Shown here one piece after another: positions 36,435 to 45,185 of a stretch of 64,000 nucleotides of DNA. Where the stretch lies: contig JAGWRO010000062.1 in the NCBI GenBank assembly GCA_028876495.1, positions 124,001 to 188,000 on the forward strand. The letters run 5' to 3'. Each line of letters opens with the position of its first letter. Position 1 is the first letter of the stretch. The DNA comes from Bacteroidota bacterium. GTDB taxonomy: Bacteria > Bacteroidota > Bacteroidia > Chitinophagales > Chitinophagaceae. The translations under genes and the position numbers were made by a program. Under the pieces are notes generated by a model, which saw only the letters and a list, made by a program, of their open reading frames with translations, had not been told where the DNA came from and ran no database searches.

Positions 36435-39062
36435 TTATCTGGATGCATTGTTATTAGCCAGTTCACTTATCAGGCAGGCAACCAGCGAGGTCCAGCCGGT
36501 TTGATGGCTTGCGCCGAGTCCTTTACCGTTATTCCCATGAAAATATTCGAAGAATAAAAAGAGGTGCTGGTTTTCAGGCCGTTGATAAAACCAATTGTAC
36601 TCTGCGTAAATTGGTCTTTTGTTTTCATCATTTTTTTGGAATAAAGTGATTACTCTTTTGGCCAGTTCGTCCGCTACCTGCCTCAGGTTCATTTGGTTTC
36701 CGGAACCCACAGGGCATTCCACCAGAAGGTCGTCTCCATAAAATTCGCCATACTTTCTTATGGCCTGGATGATGATATAATTGATCGGAATCCAAACCGG
36801 CCCACGCCAATTGGAGTTTCCTCCGAATAGATTTGAAATAGAATCACCTGGATCATATTGAATACCATATTCCACATTATCAATCGTTACAGCATATGGA
36901 TTCTTTTCATGGTATTTTGATAAAGCACGAATTCCTCCGGGCGAAAGAAATTCTTCTTCATTAAGCAAGTGCTCCAGGATATTTTTTAATCTTTCTTTAG
37001 GTACAAGCGATAACAAAATATCGTTGCCATCTTTCCGGTCTTCATTAGGCCAGAAACGGTTGTTTTTCTTTCGGTAGTTTTCAAACCAATTGGTTCTTTT
37101 TTTGAAATCCGGAAGTTGGTCTCTTACTTTCTTTTGAATAGTTGAAACTGCAAAAAGCGTAGTAAGGCCAACTATAGATTGTATACGCAGTTGTATTGGG
37201 CTGCCTTCGGAAAGAGCGAGTGTATCGTAAAAGAACTTGTCATCTTCGTTCCACAAACCATGCAGGTTAAGTGCTTCAGCAATTAACACAAAGTGCTCAA
37301 AAAATTTGGTTGCGGCATCTTCAAAAGTTGGATCTTCAGTAGCAATTTCAAGCGCCATATCCATCATGTTGAGGGCGTACATCCCCATCCAGCTTGTTCC
37401 ATCTGCCTGTTCCAGGCGGTGCTTTCCCGGCATTTCAATACTGCGGTTGAATATGCCGATATTATCCAGTCCAAGAAATCCTCCATGAAAGATATTGTTG
37501 CCACTTGCGTCCTTTCGGTTGATCCACCAGGTAAAGTTGATAATGAGTTTATGGAAAATTTTCTTTAAAAATGCGGTATCTTTTTTACCGGTGGCGGCTT
37601 GCTCGATACGATAAACCTGGAGGGCTGCCCATGCCTGAACAGGAGGATTTACATCACTGAAATGCCATTCATACGCAGGTAACTGGCCATCGGGTTTCAT
37701 GTACCATTCCCGCATGATGAGCAACAGTTGATGCTTGGCAAATACGGGATCAAGCATTGCCATCGGAATGCAATGAAAGGCAAGATCCCAGGCAGCATAC
37801 CACGGATACTCCCATTTATCAGGCATTAAAATAATATCCTGGTTCTTCAAATGTTTCCAATCATGATTTCTGCCGAAAAGTTTGTTGTCATTAACAGGTG
37901 TAATACCGTCGCTGGTGGTAAGCCATCTTTCTACGTCATAGTGATAATATTGTTTGCTCCACAACATTCCGGCAAGTGATTGCCGCTGAATATTTTTTAA
38001 TTCCACGGGGGAATTATTGGGAAGGATCTCATTATAAAATTCATCCGCCTCAGCCTTACGGCTTGAAAATATATTTTCAAAGCCTTCTTCAAACGGCTTG
38101 TCTGATTCTTTATCTGAAAGCCGCAGATAGATGGTTTTTGATTCTCCCGCTTCCAGGTTGTATTCGTAAACCGGAGAAAATTTAGTTCCATAATTTCTTT
38201 TTTTGAGAGGGGCAATATTTTTTTTATGGATGATCGCATTATGAAAAGCGTCTTTTACAAATGGAGTGGGATTTGGTTGCCCTGTTACTTTTTTTAAGTT
38301 GGTTTCATTATCGGTAAATAAGGCCATCGCGGGAGGATGAAAATATAAATAGTAGGTTCCCAATCTTTGATGAGATGCCTTAACCGTATTAGGATTTTTA
38401 TAGGTGATAGCGGGATTCTCTTCCAGGCTTTGATTACTGGAGCGGTTATAAAACCACAGCGTTGGCAAAACCGTAACAGGAGCCGATTTTGAAGAGCGGT
38501 TATGTATATTTATTTTGATAAAAATATCCTGTGAATCCTGTTTGGCATAGGTAATGTGAACATCAAAATATTCATTATCATTAAAAACGCCTGTATCTAA
38601 AATTTCATATTCAGGATCGTTACGCGAACGTTGCTTGTTTACATTCCTGAGATCATCATATGGAAATTCCTGTTGAGGATATTTATAAAGGAATTCCATA
38701 TAATAATGCGTAGGTATATTATCCAGGTAGTAATACAATTCTTTTACATCTTCTCCATGATTTCCCTGCCGGTTGCCCAGCCCAAAAAGGCGTTCTTTTA
38801 AAATAGGGTCTTTGCCATTCCATAAGGCTACTGCAAAACAAAGATTTTGAAAATAATCTGAAATGCCTGCGATGCCATCTTCTCCCCAGATATAAGATCG
38901 GTAATGAGATTGATCAAAAGGGAAATAATTCCAGGCATCGCTGGTATAACTATAATCTTCCCGTACAGTGGCCCATTGCCGTTCGCTTAAATAAGGTCCC
39001 CATTTTTCAAGAGGTACTTTGTTTTGTGAATTGTTTTCCAGTCGTTGATGTTCGGCTGTCAT
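36435..39062 (-). CDS. GH63-like glucosidase (MGH1-type domain)
   Basis: 875 residues, no signal peptide, so cytoplasmic. The N-terminus (WGPYLSERQWATVREDYS, FPFDQSHYRSYIWGEDGIAG) and the (alpha/alpha)6-barrel parts (MPDKWEYPWYAAWDLAFH, LPAYEWHFSDVNPPVQAWA, NSNWRGPVWIPINYIIIQA, LFFEYFHGNNGKGLGASHQTGW) match bacterial GH63/MGH1-like enzymes. Such enzymes act on alpha-glucosides such as glucosylglycerate, mannosylglycerate or short glucans; the exact substrate cannot be read here. Convergent with coaE, no operon partner. Confidence 0.8.
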   Translation of the reverse strand: MTAEHQRLENNSQNKVPLEKWGPYLSERQWATVREDYSYTSDAWNYFPFDQSHYRSYIWGEDGIAGISDYFQNLCFAVALWNGKDPILKERLFGLGNRQGNHGEDVKELYYYLDNIPTHYYMEFLYKYPQQEFPYDDLRNVNKQRSRNDPEYEILDTGVFNDNEYFDVHITYAKQDSQDIFIKINIHNRSSKSAPVTVLPTLWFYNRSSNQSLEENPAITYKNPNTVKASHQRLGTYYLYFHPPAMALFTDNETNLKKVTGQPNPTPFVKDAFHNAIIHKKNIAPLKKRNYGTKFSPVYEYNLEAGESKTIYLRLSDKESDKPFEEGFENIFSSRKAEADEFYNEILPNNSPVELKNIQRQSLAGMLWSKQYYHYDVERWLTTSDGITPVNDNKLFGRNHDWKHLKNQDIILMPDKWEYPWYAAWDLAFHCIPMAMLDPVFAKHQLLLIMREWYMKPDGQLPAYEWHFSDVNPPVQAWAALQVYRIEQAATGKKDTAFLKKIFHKLIINFTWWINRKDASGNNIFHGGFLGLDNIGIFNRSIEMPGKHRLEQADGTSWMGMYALNMMDMALEIATEDPTFEDAATKFFEHFVLIAEALNLHGLWNEDDKFFYDTLALSEGSPIQLRIQSIVGLTTLFAVSTIQKKVRDQLPDFKKRTNWFENYRKKNNRFWPNEDRKDGNDILLSLVPKERLKNILEHLLNEEEFLSPGGIRALSKYHEKNPYAVTIDNVEYGIQYDPGDSISNLFGGNSNWRGPVWIPINYIIIQAIRKYGEFYGDDLLVECPVGSGNQMNLRQVADELAKRVITLFQKNDENKRPIYAEYNWFYQRPENQHLFLFFEYFHGNNGKGLGASHQTGWTSLVACLISELANNNASR

Positions 39063-39267
39063 TTGAATCTTTTATTTTTTTGAATAAATTAATGAAATGG
39101 TAATGATTTTAATACCCTTTTATTCCATTTTTGTAAAGTAAATACTTTTCAAACTACTGTTACAAATCTATTTGATGCATTTCTTTTATTGTTGAACATG
39201 AAAATATTTGTTTATTTTGTTATTAATTGGTCAATATGGTAATATTCAATTAATTATACTATCACCT

Positions 39268-39275
39268 TATTTTTG
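39268..39275 (+). promoter_or_regulatory. Candidate -7 box of the cytochrome gene
   Basis: TATTTTTG matches TAnnTTTG 23 bases ahead of the cytochrome ATG. Confidence 0.35.
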
Positions 39276-39298
39276 TTTTAAATTATCAGAATTATTTT

Positions 39299-40267
39299 AT
39301 GAGAAAGATTTTTCTAAAAGTTCTTTTTGCTGTTATTATTTTAATTGCCGGGGGAGCTGCCTATTTAAAATTTGCACTTCCTAATGTTGGACCAGCTCCT
39401 AAAGATTTGCATGTAAATATTACTCCCGAAAGGGTAAAGCATGGAGAATATCTTGCTAATCACGTAACGCTTTGTATGGATTGCCATTCCACACGCGATT
39501 GGACTAAATTTTCCGGCCCAATGGTATCAGGCACCAATGGAAAAGGTGGTGAAAAATTTGATGAAAAAATGGGTTTCCCAGGCACTTTTTATGCAAAAAA
39601 TATAACTCCTGCCAATATTAAAGACTGGACTGACGGAGAGATATTTCGTACAATTACTACAGGTGTTGATAAATTTGGAAATGCCCTTTTTCCAGTAATG
39701 CCTTATCATTATTATGGCAAAATGGACAAAGAAGATATTTATGATATTATTGCTTATATAAGAAGTTTACCACCAATAGAAAATAAAGTACCTGACAGGA
39801 GCATTGATTTCCCCATGAATTTTATTGTAAACACCATACCTGTAAAAGCTACTTTAACACAGAAACCGCCAAAGTCTGATACCGTAAAATATGGCGCTTA
39901 CATGGTTAATGCTTCTGGTTGTATTGAGTGCCATACACCTGCAAGTAAAGGGCAGATAGATACCAAGTTTGCTTTTAGCGGCGGAAGATTGTTTCAAATG
40001 CCTGGCGGTAAACTTTATTCGGCAAATATCACATCTGATAAACAAACAGGAATTGGAGCCTGGACAGAGCAGGAATTTGTAAATAGGTTTAAAGCGTACC
40101 AGGATCCGGCAAATGTACCTACAATTGATTCAAGAGAAGTGAATACGGTGATGCCATGGACAATGTTTGCAGGAATGGATACATCAGATTTGAAATCTAT
40201 TTACGCTTATCTGCAAACAATTAAACCGATCAGAAAAATGGTGGTTCATTTTATGCCTTCAAAATGA
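39299..40267 (+). CDS. Membrane-anchored dihaem cytochrome c
   Basis: 322 residues: an N-terminal signal anchor (KVLFAVIILIAGGAAYLKFA) and two cytochrome c domains, each with one CxxCH haem site (Cys59/Cys62/His63 in LCMDCHS; Cys208/Cys211/His212 in GCIECHT). Methionine candidates for axial ligands follow (VMPYHYYGKM, VMPWTMFAGM). It resembles the cytochrome subunits that accept electrons from periplasmic dehydrogenases. No dehydrogenase gene is adjacent. Confidence 0.88.
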   Translation: MRKIFLKVLFAVIILIAGGAAYLKFALPNVGPAPKDLHVNITPERVKHGEYLANHVTLCMDCHSTRDWTKFSGPMVSGTNGKGGEKFDEKMGFPGTFYAKNITPANIKDWTDGEIFRTITTGVDKFGNALFPVMPYHYYGKMDKEDIYDIIAYIRSLPPIENKVPDRSIDFPMNFIVNTIPVKATLTQKPPKSDTVKYGAYMVNASGCIECHTPASKGQIDTKFAFSGGRLFQMPGGKLYSANITSDKQTGIGAWTEQEFVNRFKAYQDPANVPTIDSREVNTVMPWTMFAGMDTSDLKSIYAYLQTIKPIRKMVVHFMPSK

Positions 40268-40483
40268 TAGAGGCCGTTTTTAAATCTTTGCCAACCGTTT
40301 TCCAAATTGAAACAAAAAAGCTTAATAACTTTTATTGGCTGCAAAGATATTTTTAGTAGCTCCAATAGAGATTGATTATTAAAAATACCCTTTAGGTGAT
40401 GTAAGCCACCCCTCTGATATTTTCTGAATAGATACTTACCTGCAAATTATAATAAGGCGTTTAAAGAGAAAATCATGCTAACC

Positions 40484-40513
40484 GTCGAGTATTTCCGGCT
40501 AAGGGTCGAAAAA
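40484..40513 (+). promoter_or_regulatory. Putative LytTR operator, copy A
   Basis: GTCGAGTAT (40484-40492) and GTCGAAAAA (40505-40513) are direct repeats with a 21-base period, two helical turns, as in LytTR-type binding sites. The same block recurs at 41691-41720 (minus) and 47231-47260 (plus). Confidence 0.5.
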
Positions 40514-40628
40514 ATTTTGGATTGTACTTTGTACCAATAACCTTTGCAAATGCCCTGATAGAAATTTCCTTATTAATAAAAATTTTGTAGTAAAGTTTGA
40601 TGCTGTAAAGAGGTCGCATAAATTGGAT
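40514..40628 (+). pseudogene. Degenerate RiPP precursor-like sequence, copy A
   Basis: At DNA level 40563-40605 aligns almost base for base with 47355-47398 of the intact precursor gene. In the matching frame it reads NFLINKNFVVKFDAVKRSHKLD and then stops, compared with NLLVRKNVIVKFDSAHSK in the intact gene: the LxxKxx(I/V)xxF leader pattern is kept. No start codon exists in this frame between the preceding stop (40500) and the leader, and no Thr/Ser core follows. It is therefore probably a relic. The segment between the operator and the leader is about 50 bases shorter than in copy C. Confidence 0.5.
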
Positions 40629-40667
40629 TAATTCGGTTAATGCAATGCGACCTTCTTTACTTTTTTT
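40605..40667 (+). terminator. Strong hairpin with T7 tail
   Basis: GTAAAGAGGTCGCAT (40605-40619) pairs with ATGCGACCTTCTTTAC (40645-40660), one bulge, and is followed by seven T. It lies 340 bases beyond the cytochrome stop but directly after relic A, so it probably terminated that gene or ends a short transcript starting near 40550. Confidence 0.75.
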
Positions 40668-40934
40668 GCTATTGTAATAAATGCAAGTAGATTTTACATC
40701 TTTATTTTTGGGGTAACATTTGAATGAGATTTCACTATAGTTCTCTTATTAAATGGGCAGTTGAAATCGGGTTAACGGTACTTTGCATTTCTTTGGGTTA
40801 AAAACCCAAACGCCTGTAAAAATGTTTTTCTTATGAGTGTATTGAATGGCTGAGACTGACTAAGTTGCCATTGCCTCGCCAGAATAATTGAGCATTAATA
40901 GGGATGCAGAAGGGATTCGAATATTCAGGAATTT

Positions 40935-41384
40935 TTATAAACCTTCAGTCTTATACGAATATTGATCAAGGAGTGCATTTATTTTTAAACTTTGATTTTT
41001 CCTCAGTGCATCAAGAATTACATTCTTATGAAATTGCACAATACCTTTCCTAAAATCTTCAAAACTCATTTCAAGTGTTCTGGCAGAAAAGGACGGAATA
41101 ATTTTCAATTTATCATCATTTTTCTCGAAAGTAATTCTCTCATTTGTTTGAGCAAATTCAAATTCTTTGGTTACTTGCTTTTTCTGAAATAAAGAATTAG
41201 ATATCTGTAGCATACGGAAGGCGAAATCTATTATAGGCATATCATTACAATCCATTACGAATGATTCGTGGTCTTTTTCAAATATTAAATTACCGGGGAA
41301 AAGATTATATCGTACTGGCTTTTCATCAGTGTAAACTTCTTCTTCAGAATCATCAATAGAAAAATTATATTTTATTTCAAACAT
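40935..41384 (-). CDS. Uncharacterised 149-residue protein
   Basis: 149 residues, no signal peptide or TM segment, acidic N-terminus (FSIDDSEEEVYTDEKPVRY), then FPGNLIFEKDHESFVMDCND, PIIDFAFRMLQISNSLFQ and FEFAQTNERITFEKNDDK. The alternation of hydrophobic residues suggests an alpha/beta cytoplasmic protein. No family was recognised. It lies between precursor-like copies A and B and upstream of lanB, in opposite orientation; this position could mean immunity or regulation, but could also be chance. Confidence 0.65.
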   Translation of the reverse strand: MFEIKYNFSIDDSEEEVYTDEKPVRYNLFPGNLIFEKDHESFVMDCNDMPIIDFAFRMLQISNSLFQKKQVTKEFEFAQTNERITFEKNDDKLKIIPSFSARTLEMSFEDFRKGIVQFHKNVILDALRKNQSLKINALLDQYSYKTEGL

Positions 41385-41505
41385 TGTTCATAATTTTAAA
41401 AGGATTTAAGAGCCCTGTTTTACTGTTGTTCCCAATGATAATTACTATTCTTATAATCTGCATTTATGGTTTTGCAACGACCAATTTGCGTCCTTTTTAA
41501 ATCAA

Positions 41506-41709
41506 CTAATCTCCTTTTCCATTCGTTGTATAACAAAAATTTAAAAAGAGATCGAAGATCATTTGATTATATCTTATCTGTATTATCAAACCTCTTTGAG
41601 CAATCAAATTCTTCAACAATATCTTCCTAAACAAATAAACGTTTAGAAACTTACATGCAAAATTTAGTTTTATAGATTCAAATACAAAACTTTTTCGACC
41701 CTTAGCCAT
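41506..41709 (-). pseudogene. Precursor-like sequence, copy B (67-codon ORF, probably relic)
   Basis: The minus strand from 41720 repeats the layout of the intact precursor locus: operator (41720-41691), then a stretch matching 47275-47310 (SIKLNFACKFL against MIKVSFASNHL), then a leader-like part (YLFRKILLKNLIAQ against LLVRKNVIVKFDSAH), with about 40 bases around the true start missing. An open frame of 67 codons from ATG 41709 covers this. That ATG lies inside the operator block, which is conserved in copies A and C where it is not coding, so the frame is probably fortuitous. A divergent second precursor (end FCYTTNGKGD) cannot be excluded. Confidence 0.4.
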
Positions 41710-41720
41710 AGATACTCGAT
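41691..41720 (-). promoter_or_regulatory. Putative LytTR operator, copy B
   Basis: On the minus strand ATCGAGTAT (41720-41712) and GTCGAAAAA (41699-41691), same 21-base period as copies A and C; the intervening GGCTAAGG is identical to copy A. Confidence 0.5.
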
Positions 41721-41849
41721 ACTTTAAAGAAATTTCACGATTTTTAAATTTTTATATGGTTACAAAGAAGTGCTGGCAATAAATTTAAAACCTCCTCAAC
41801 CTAAGAAGTTATTTGAACTTTTAACCCTGCATATAAAACTTTAAATTTT

Positions 41850-41884
41850 AGTAAACAAACAAATAAGCAGCATTTTTATTTTGA
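41850..41884 (+). repeat. Dispersed intergenic repeat, copy 9
   Basis: AGTAAAC at 41850-41856 and TTTTTATTTT at 41873-41882, constant spacing; about 200 bases ahead of lanB. Confidence 0.6.
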
Positions 41885-42088
41885 ACTTTTTTTAAATTAA
41901 AAGATGAGATGTTTTCAAATTTTTGTTCAATATTTTTTTTATTAAGTTTCATAATCAGCTTCAAAAACCATTTGCCGGATTTCATTCCAGGTAATTAATA
42001 TATTATTTTGTACGGTTTTAAAAGTGTTTTACTTTGGCTATAATTTAAATCAACCTGGAATTCAATAACTAAGCTAAACTATTATTAA

Positions 42089-45000
42089 ATGGAGGAATTA
42101 TTTAAGGACTTTGGAAAAGTTTTTATTCGTACACCCCTATATTCTTATTTATCCCTTTTTGATAATAATAATGAAACGAAAAATTTAGAAGATCTTGTTC
42201 ATTTACGGCTTGCCGACCCTGTTTTTTTAGAGGCATTGTATTGGAGTTCTCCGCAATTGTTTGAGGCTGTTTTAAAATTAAAAGAAGGCAGGCTTAAAGG
42301 TCCGAAAGAAAATAAATTGATGCATACATTAAAAAAGTATCTCATCCGGGCAAGTACCAGATGCACACCTTATGGTATTTATGCAGGAACAAGTCTCTCC
42401 AATTTAGGCATTGAGCCAGACAATACAGATAGCCAAATGGAACGCAAAGTAAGGGTGGATATGGGTTTAATGCAAAATATTAAATCAAGGCTGGAATCCG
42501 ATGCCGAAATTTATCCTCACTTGCTATATTCAGTTAATAATTCTCTGTATAGTATTCCAGGCCAATTCCGTTTTATGGAAACCCTTTTTGAAAACGGGAA
42601 ATCAAATTACCAGTTAAGTTCCCTCGACCACACTATAGTTCTGGAAAATATAGTAAAGCGGGCCAAAAGTAGCTTGATATCATTTGCTGATATTCATATT
42701 TTGCTGGGAATGGATAATTCAATTGAAGAGGTGAATGATTTTATAAATGAACTTATAAAAACACAATTTTTGCTTAGCGAACTGCAGCCAGGTGCAACAG
42801 CAGTCACTCTGTTAGACAAATATGCGTCAGTTTTGAATAGATTATCAGCAGAGGGTATTATTGCCGCAAAAAAATATCTGCATCTTTTTTCAAAGATCCA
42901 AAATGTATTACTTCAATTTAATAATTTGCCCATAGGAGTTCTGCCGGTTGAAGAAATAAAATACCTAAAAGATTTGCTGGATGAATGTGGAATTGAAAAG
43001 TTACAGGATCATATATTTCATGCAGACCTGAAAAAGCCAATTCCCCCTGACTTTATATTTTCTGAGGATAAAGTAAATGAAGTAAAAAAAGGAATTTCTA
43101 TTTTAGGAAAACTAAGCGGTACTTCTTCTCCGGAAAAAAATAAAATGGATGAATTCAAAATCCTTTTCCGGCAAAAGTATGATACACGTGAAATCCTCTT
43201 ATCTGAAGCATTGGACCCTGAATTTGGTATTGGATTTCCTCCTAAAGAATCCATAGGTGATACGGGCTTCAATTTCTTAATAGAGAAAGTGGTATCATCC
43301 TCTGAAAATTCTGAAAAAGACAAAACTTTTAATTGGCAGACATGGCTGAAGGATAAAGCAGGAGCTTTAAATGATCCAATTGAAAAAGGAGAAATTCAAA
43401 TTGAAGAGAAAGAACTGGAAGGGATAAATGATCATCTTTACCTGCTGCCCGGAACCTTTTCGGTATTGGGAAGTTTACTGCCTTCAGGAAAGATATTGCT
43501 CGAAGGAGTAGGAAGCACTCATGCAAATTCTTTGCTTGGAAGGTTTGCTTATCTGGATGAGAAAATGGAAGCAGTATGTAATGAATTGGCAAATGCTGAA
43601 AAAAAAAATAATCCTGAAGTTATTTTTGCTGAAATAATATTTGTTCCGGAAGGAAGGGAGGGCAACGTTACATCAAGGCCGGTCTTTACTGAATATGAAA
43701 TCCCTTTACTTGCAAGTGCTGGTTTAGGAGCAGGAAAGCGAATACCCGTGAATGATTTGCTTGTATCAATACGGGAAAACGAAATTATACTTAGGTCCGG
43801 GAAATTGAATCAACGGGTTATTCCGCGGCTTTCAAATGCACATAATTACATGAATAGCCCTGTACCCGTTTATCAATTTTTATCTGCTGTTCAGCATAGT
43901 GAATACGGGGAATTAGGTATTAACTTGGGCAATTGCTTTTCTAATAAAAGTTTTTTACCACGAATTGCTTTTGATAATATTATTTTTCACCGGGCAAGGT
44001 GGTTTTTAAGGGAAAAGGATATATCTGGAATTACCGAATCAGATGACCCTTTAAACGCGTTGGCGGATTTTTTTAAAAAGTGGAATGTTCCACGGTTTGT
44101 TAGCTTTGCAGAGGGGGATAATGAATTATTTATAGATTCTGCCAATCATAGTTATTTAGAACTTCTGTTAGAGGGAATGAGAAGGAGTAATTATGTAAAA
44201 CTTGTTGAATGGGTGTATGAAAGTAGTGGGGTAAATAGTTTAAATATTGAAAAAATGCCTCTGCTTCAATTTATTCTGCCTTTAGCTAAAAGTAATAAAA
44301 CCCATTTCAAGACAATAAAAAAGTCAGGAACACCCCATCATGTTCAACAAATCTTTGAACCAGGAAGTGAGTGGGTTTACTTTAAGATTTATTGCGGAGC
44401 TACTTTCTCGGATAAAATTCTAATAAACGTTATAAGTCCGGCTATCCATTTACTTTTGAAAGAAAGCGTAATAAAAAAAGCATTTTTTATTCGTTATGCA
44501 GATCCTCATTACCATATTCGTTTTCGGTTGCAATTAGTTAATAGTATTGATAAGGAGCACCTTACAACTGTAATGAAAACTGTTTATGATTTGGTTCATC
44601 CTTTTTCTGTAAACCGCACGATTTGGAAGTTTCAGTTAGATACCTATGAAAGAGAAATAGAGCGTTATGGAGAGGATTCAATATTGGACAGTGAATTTGT
44701 TTTTTATCAGGATAGCCTTTTATATCTTAATTGCTTGCAGGATGAAGAGTATATGCAAGATAGCATGATTAGATTCTTAAGCGCAATTAAAAATATGGAT
44801 AAATGGCTAACGCTCTTTAAAATGTCTGTGGAAGAAAAAGCGGATTATTGTTTAAGCATTTGTGACTCCTTTGCCAGGGAGTATGATTCATCTGTAAAAT
44901 TCCAGTTTGATTTAAAGTACAGGGAATTTAAAAATCTACTACCGTCATTTTTGAATTCTGATAGGTTTGAAAAGGAATTTAAAGAAAGAGACAATAGTTT

Positions 45001-45154
45001 GAATGAGATTTTAATGCCAAAAGAAAATTTTGGCAGTTATATTCACATGAGTATGAACAGGTGGTTTTTTACTCAACAAAGGCTTATGGAATATATGTGT
45101 TATCTCTTTAGTCATAAATATTATAAACAACTTTTACATTATAATCAGAATTAA
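42089..45154 (+). CDS. lanB: LanB-type lantibiotic dehydratase (full length, glutamylation and elimination domains)
   Basis: 1021 residues, the length of class I LanB enzymes such as NisB. The N-terminus VFIRTPLYSYLSLF places Arg14 in the position of a conserved LanB arginine, and LIRASTRCTPYGIYAG (86-101) matches the Arg/Thr motif of the glutamylation domain. The C-terminal part is a SpaB_C-type elimination domain: EWVYFKIYCG (761-770), FFIRYADPHYHIRFRL (799-814) and VNRTIWKFQLDTYEREIERYG. LanB transfers glutamate from tRNA to Ser/Thr of a precursor and then eliminates it to give dehydro residues. No LanC, protease or ABC exporter gene is adjacent; the gene is followed within seven bases by a frame for a LytS-type kinase. 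Confidence 0.92.
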   Translation: MEELFKDFGKVFIRTPLYSYLSLFDNNNETKNLEDLVHLRLADPVFLEALYWSSPQLFEAVLKLKEGRLKGPKENKLMHTLKKYLIRASTRCTPYGIYAGTSLSNLGIEPDNTDSQMERKVRVDMGLMQNIKSRLESDAEIYPHLLYSVNNSLYSIPGQFRFMETLFENGKSNYQLSSLDHTIVLENIVKRAKSSLISFADIHILLGMDNSIEEVNDFINELIKTQFLLSELQPGATAVTLLDKYASVLNRLSAEGIIAAKKYLHLFSKIQNVLLQFNNLPIGVLPVEEIKYLKDLLDECGIEKLQDHIFHADLKKPIPPDFIFSEDKVNEVKKGISILGKLSGTSSPEKNKMDEFKILFRQKYDTREILLSEALDPEFGIGFPPKESIGDTGFNFLIEKVVSSSENSEKDKTFNWQTWLKDKAGALNDPIEKGEIQIEEKELEGINDHLYLLPGTFSVLGSLLPSGKILLEGVGSTHANSLLGRFAYLDEKMEAVCNELANAEKKNNPEVIFAEIIFVPEGREGNVTSRPVFTEYEIPLLASAGLGAGKRIPVNDLLVSIRENEIILRSGKLNQRVIPRLSNAHNYMNSPVPVYQFLSAVQHSEYGELGINLGNCFSNKSFLPRIAFDNIIFHRARWFLREKDISGITESDDPLNALADFFKKWNVPRFVSFAEGDNELFIDSANHSYLELLLEGMRRSNYVKLVEWVYESSGVNSLNIEKMPLLQFILPLAKSNKTHFKTIKKSGTPHHVQQIFEPGSEWVYFKIYCGATFSDKILINVISPAIHLLLKESVIKKAFFIRYADPHYHIRFRLQLVNSIDKEHLTTVMKTVYDLVHPFSVNRTIWKFQLDTYEREIERYGEDSILDSEFVFYQDSLLYLNCLQDEEYMQDSMIRFLSAIKNMDKWLTLFKMSVEEKADYCLSICDSFAREYDSSVKFQFDLKYREFKNLLPSFLNSDRFEKEFKERDNSLNEILMPKENFGSYIHMSMNRWFFTQQRLMEYMCYLFSHKYYKQLLHYNQN

Positions 45155-45185
45155 TAGAAAAGTGGATTATATAAACAAAAATAAC

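Larger units (their letters stand above)
40268..40934. other. Intergenic region with precursor-like relic A and a strong hairpin
   Basis: About 670 bases without an intact gene. It contains the direct repeat at 40484-40513, a leader-like sequence at 40563-40628 homologous to the precursor gene at 47320, and a terminator-type hairpin at 40605-40667. The stretch 40668-40934 shows nothing recognisable. Confidence 0.6.
41385..42088. other. Upstream region of lanB, with precursor-like copy B and dispersed repeat 9
   Basis: About 700 AT-rich bases. The minus-strand operator and relic B occupy about 41560-41720, and the dispersed repeat lies at 41850-41884. The remaining 200 bases before lanB must carry its promoter, but no sure -7 box was found. 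Confidence 0.5.

Noticed and set aside
41506-41709. 67-codon ORF on the minus strand as an ordinary gene (MAKGRKSFVF...)
   Set aside because: Its first codons coincide with the operator block that is conserved in two other places where it is not coding, and the rest matches the precursor locus with the true start region deleted. Reported as a probable relic instead.
2339-41884. Calling every dispersed element a promoter because of its TATTTTTG
   Set aside because: Several copies have no gene downstream in that orientation, and no -33 TTG lies at the usual distance; only the repeat itself is supported.
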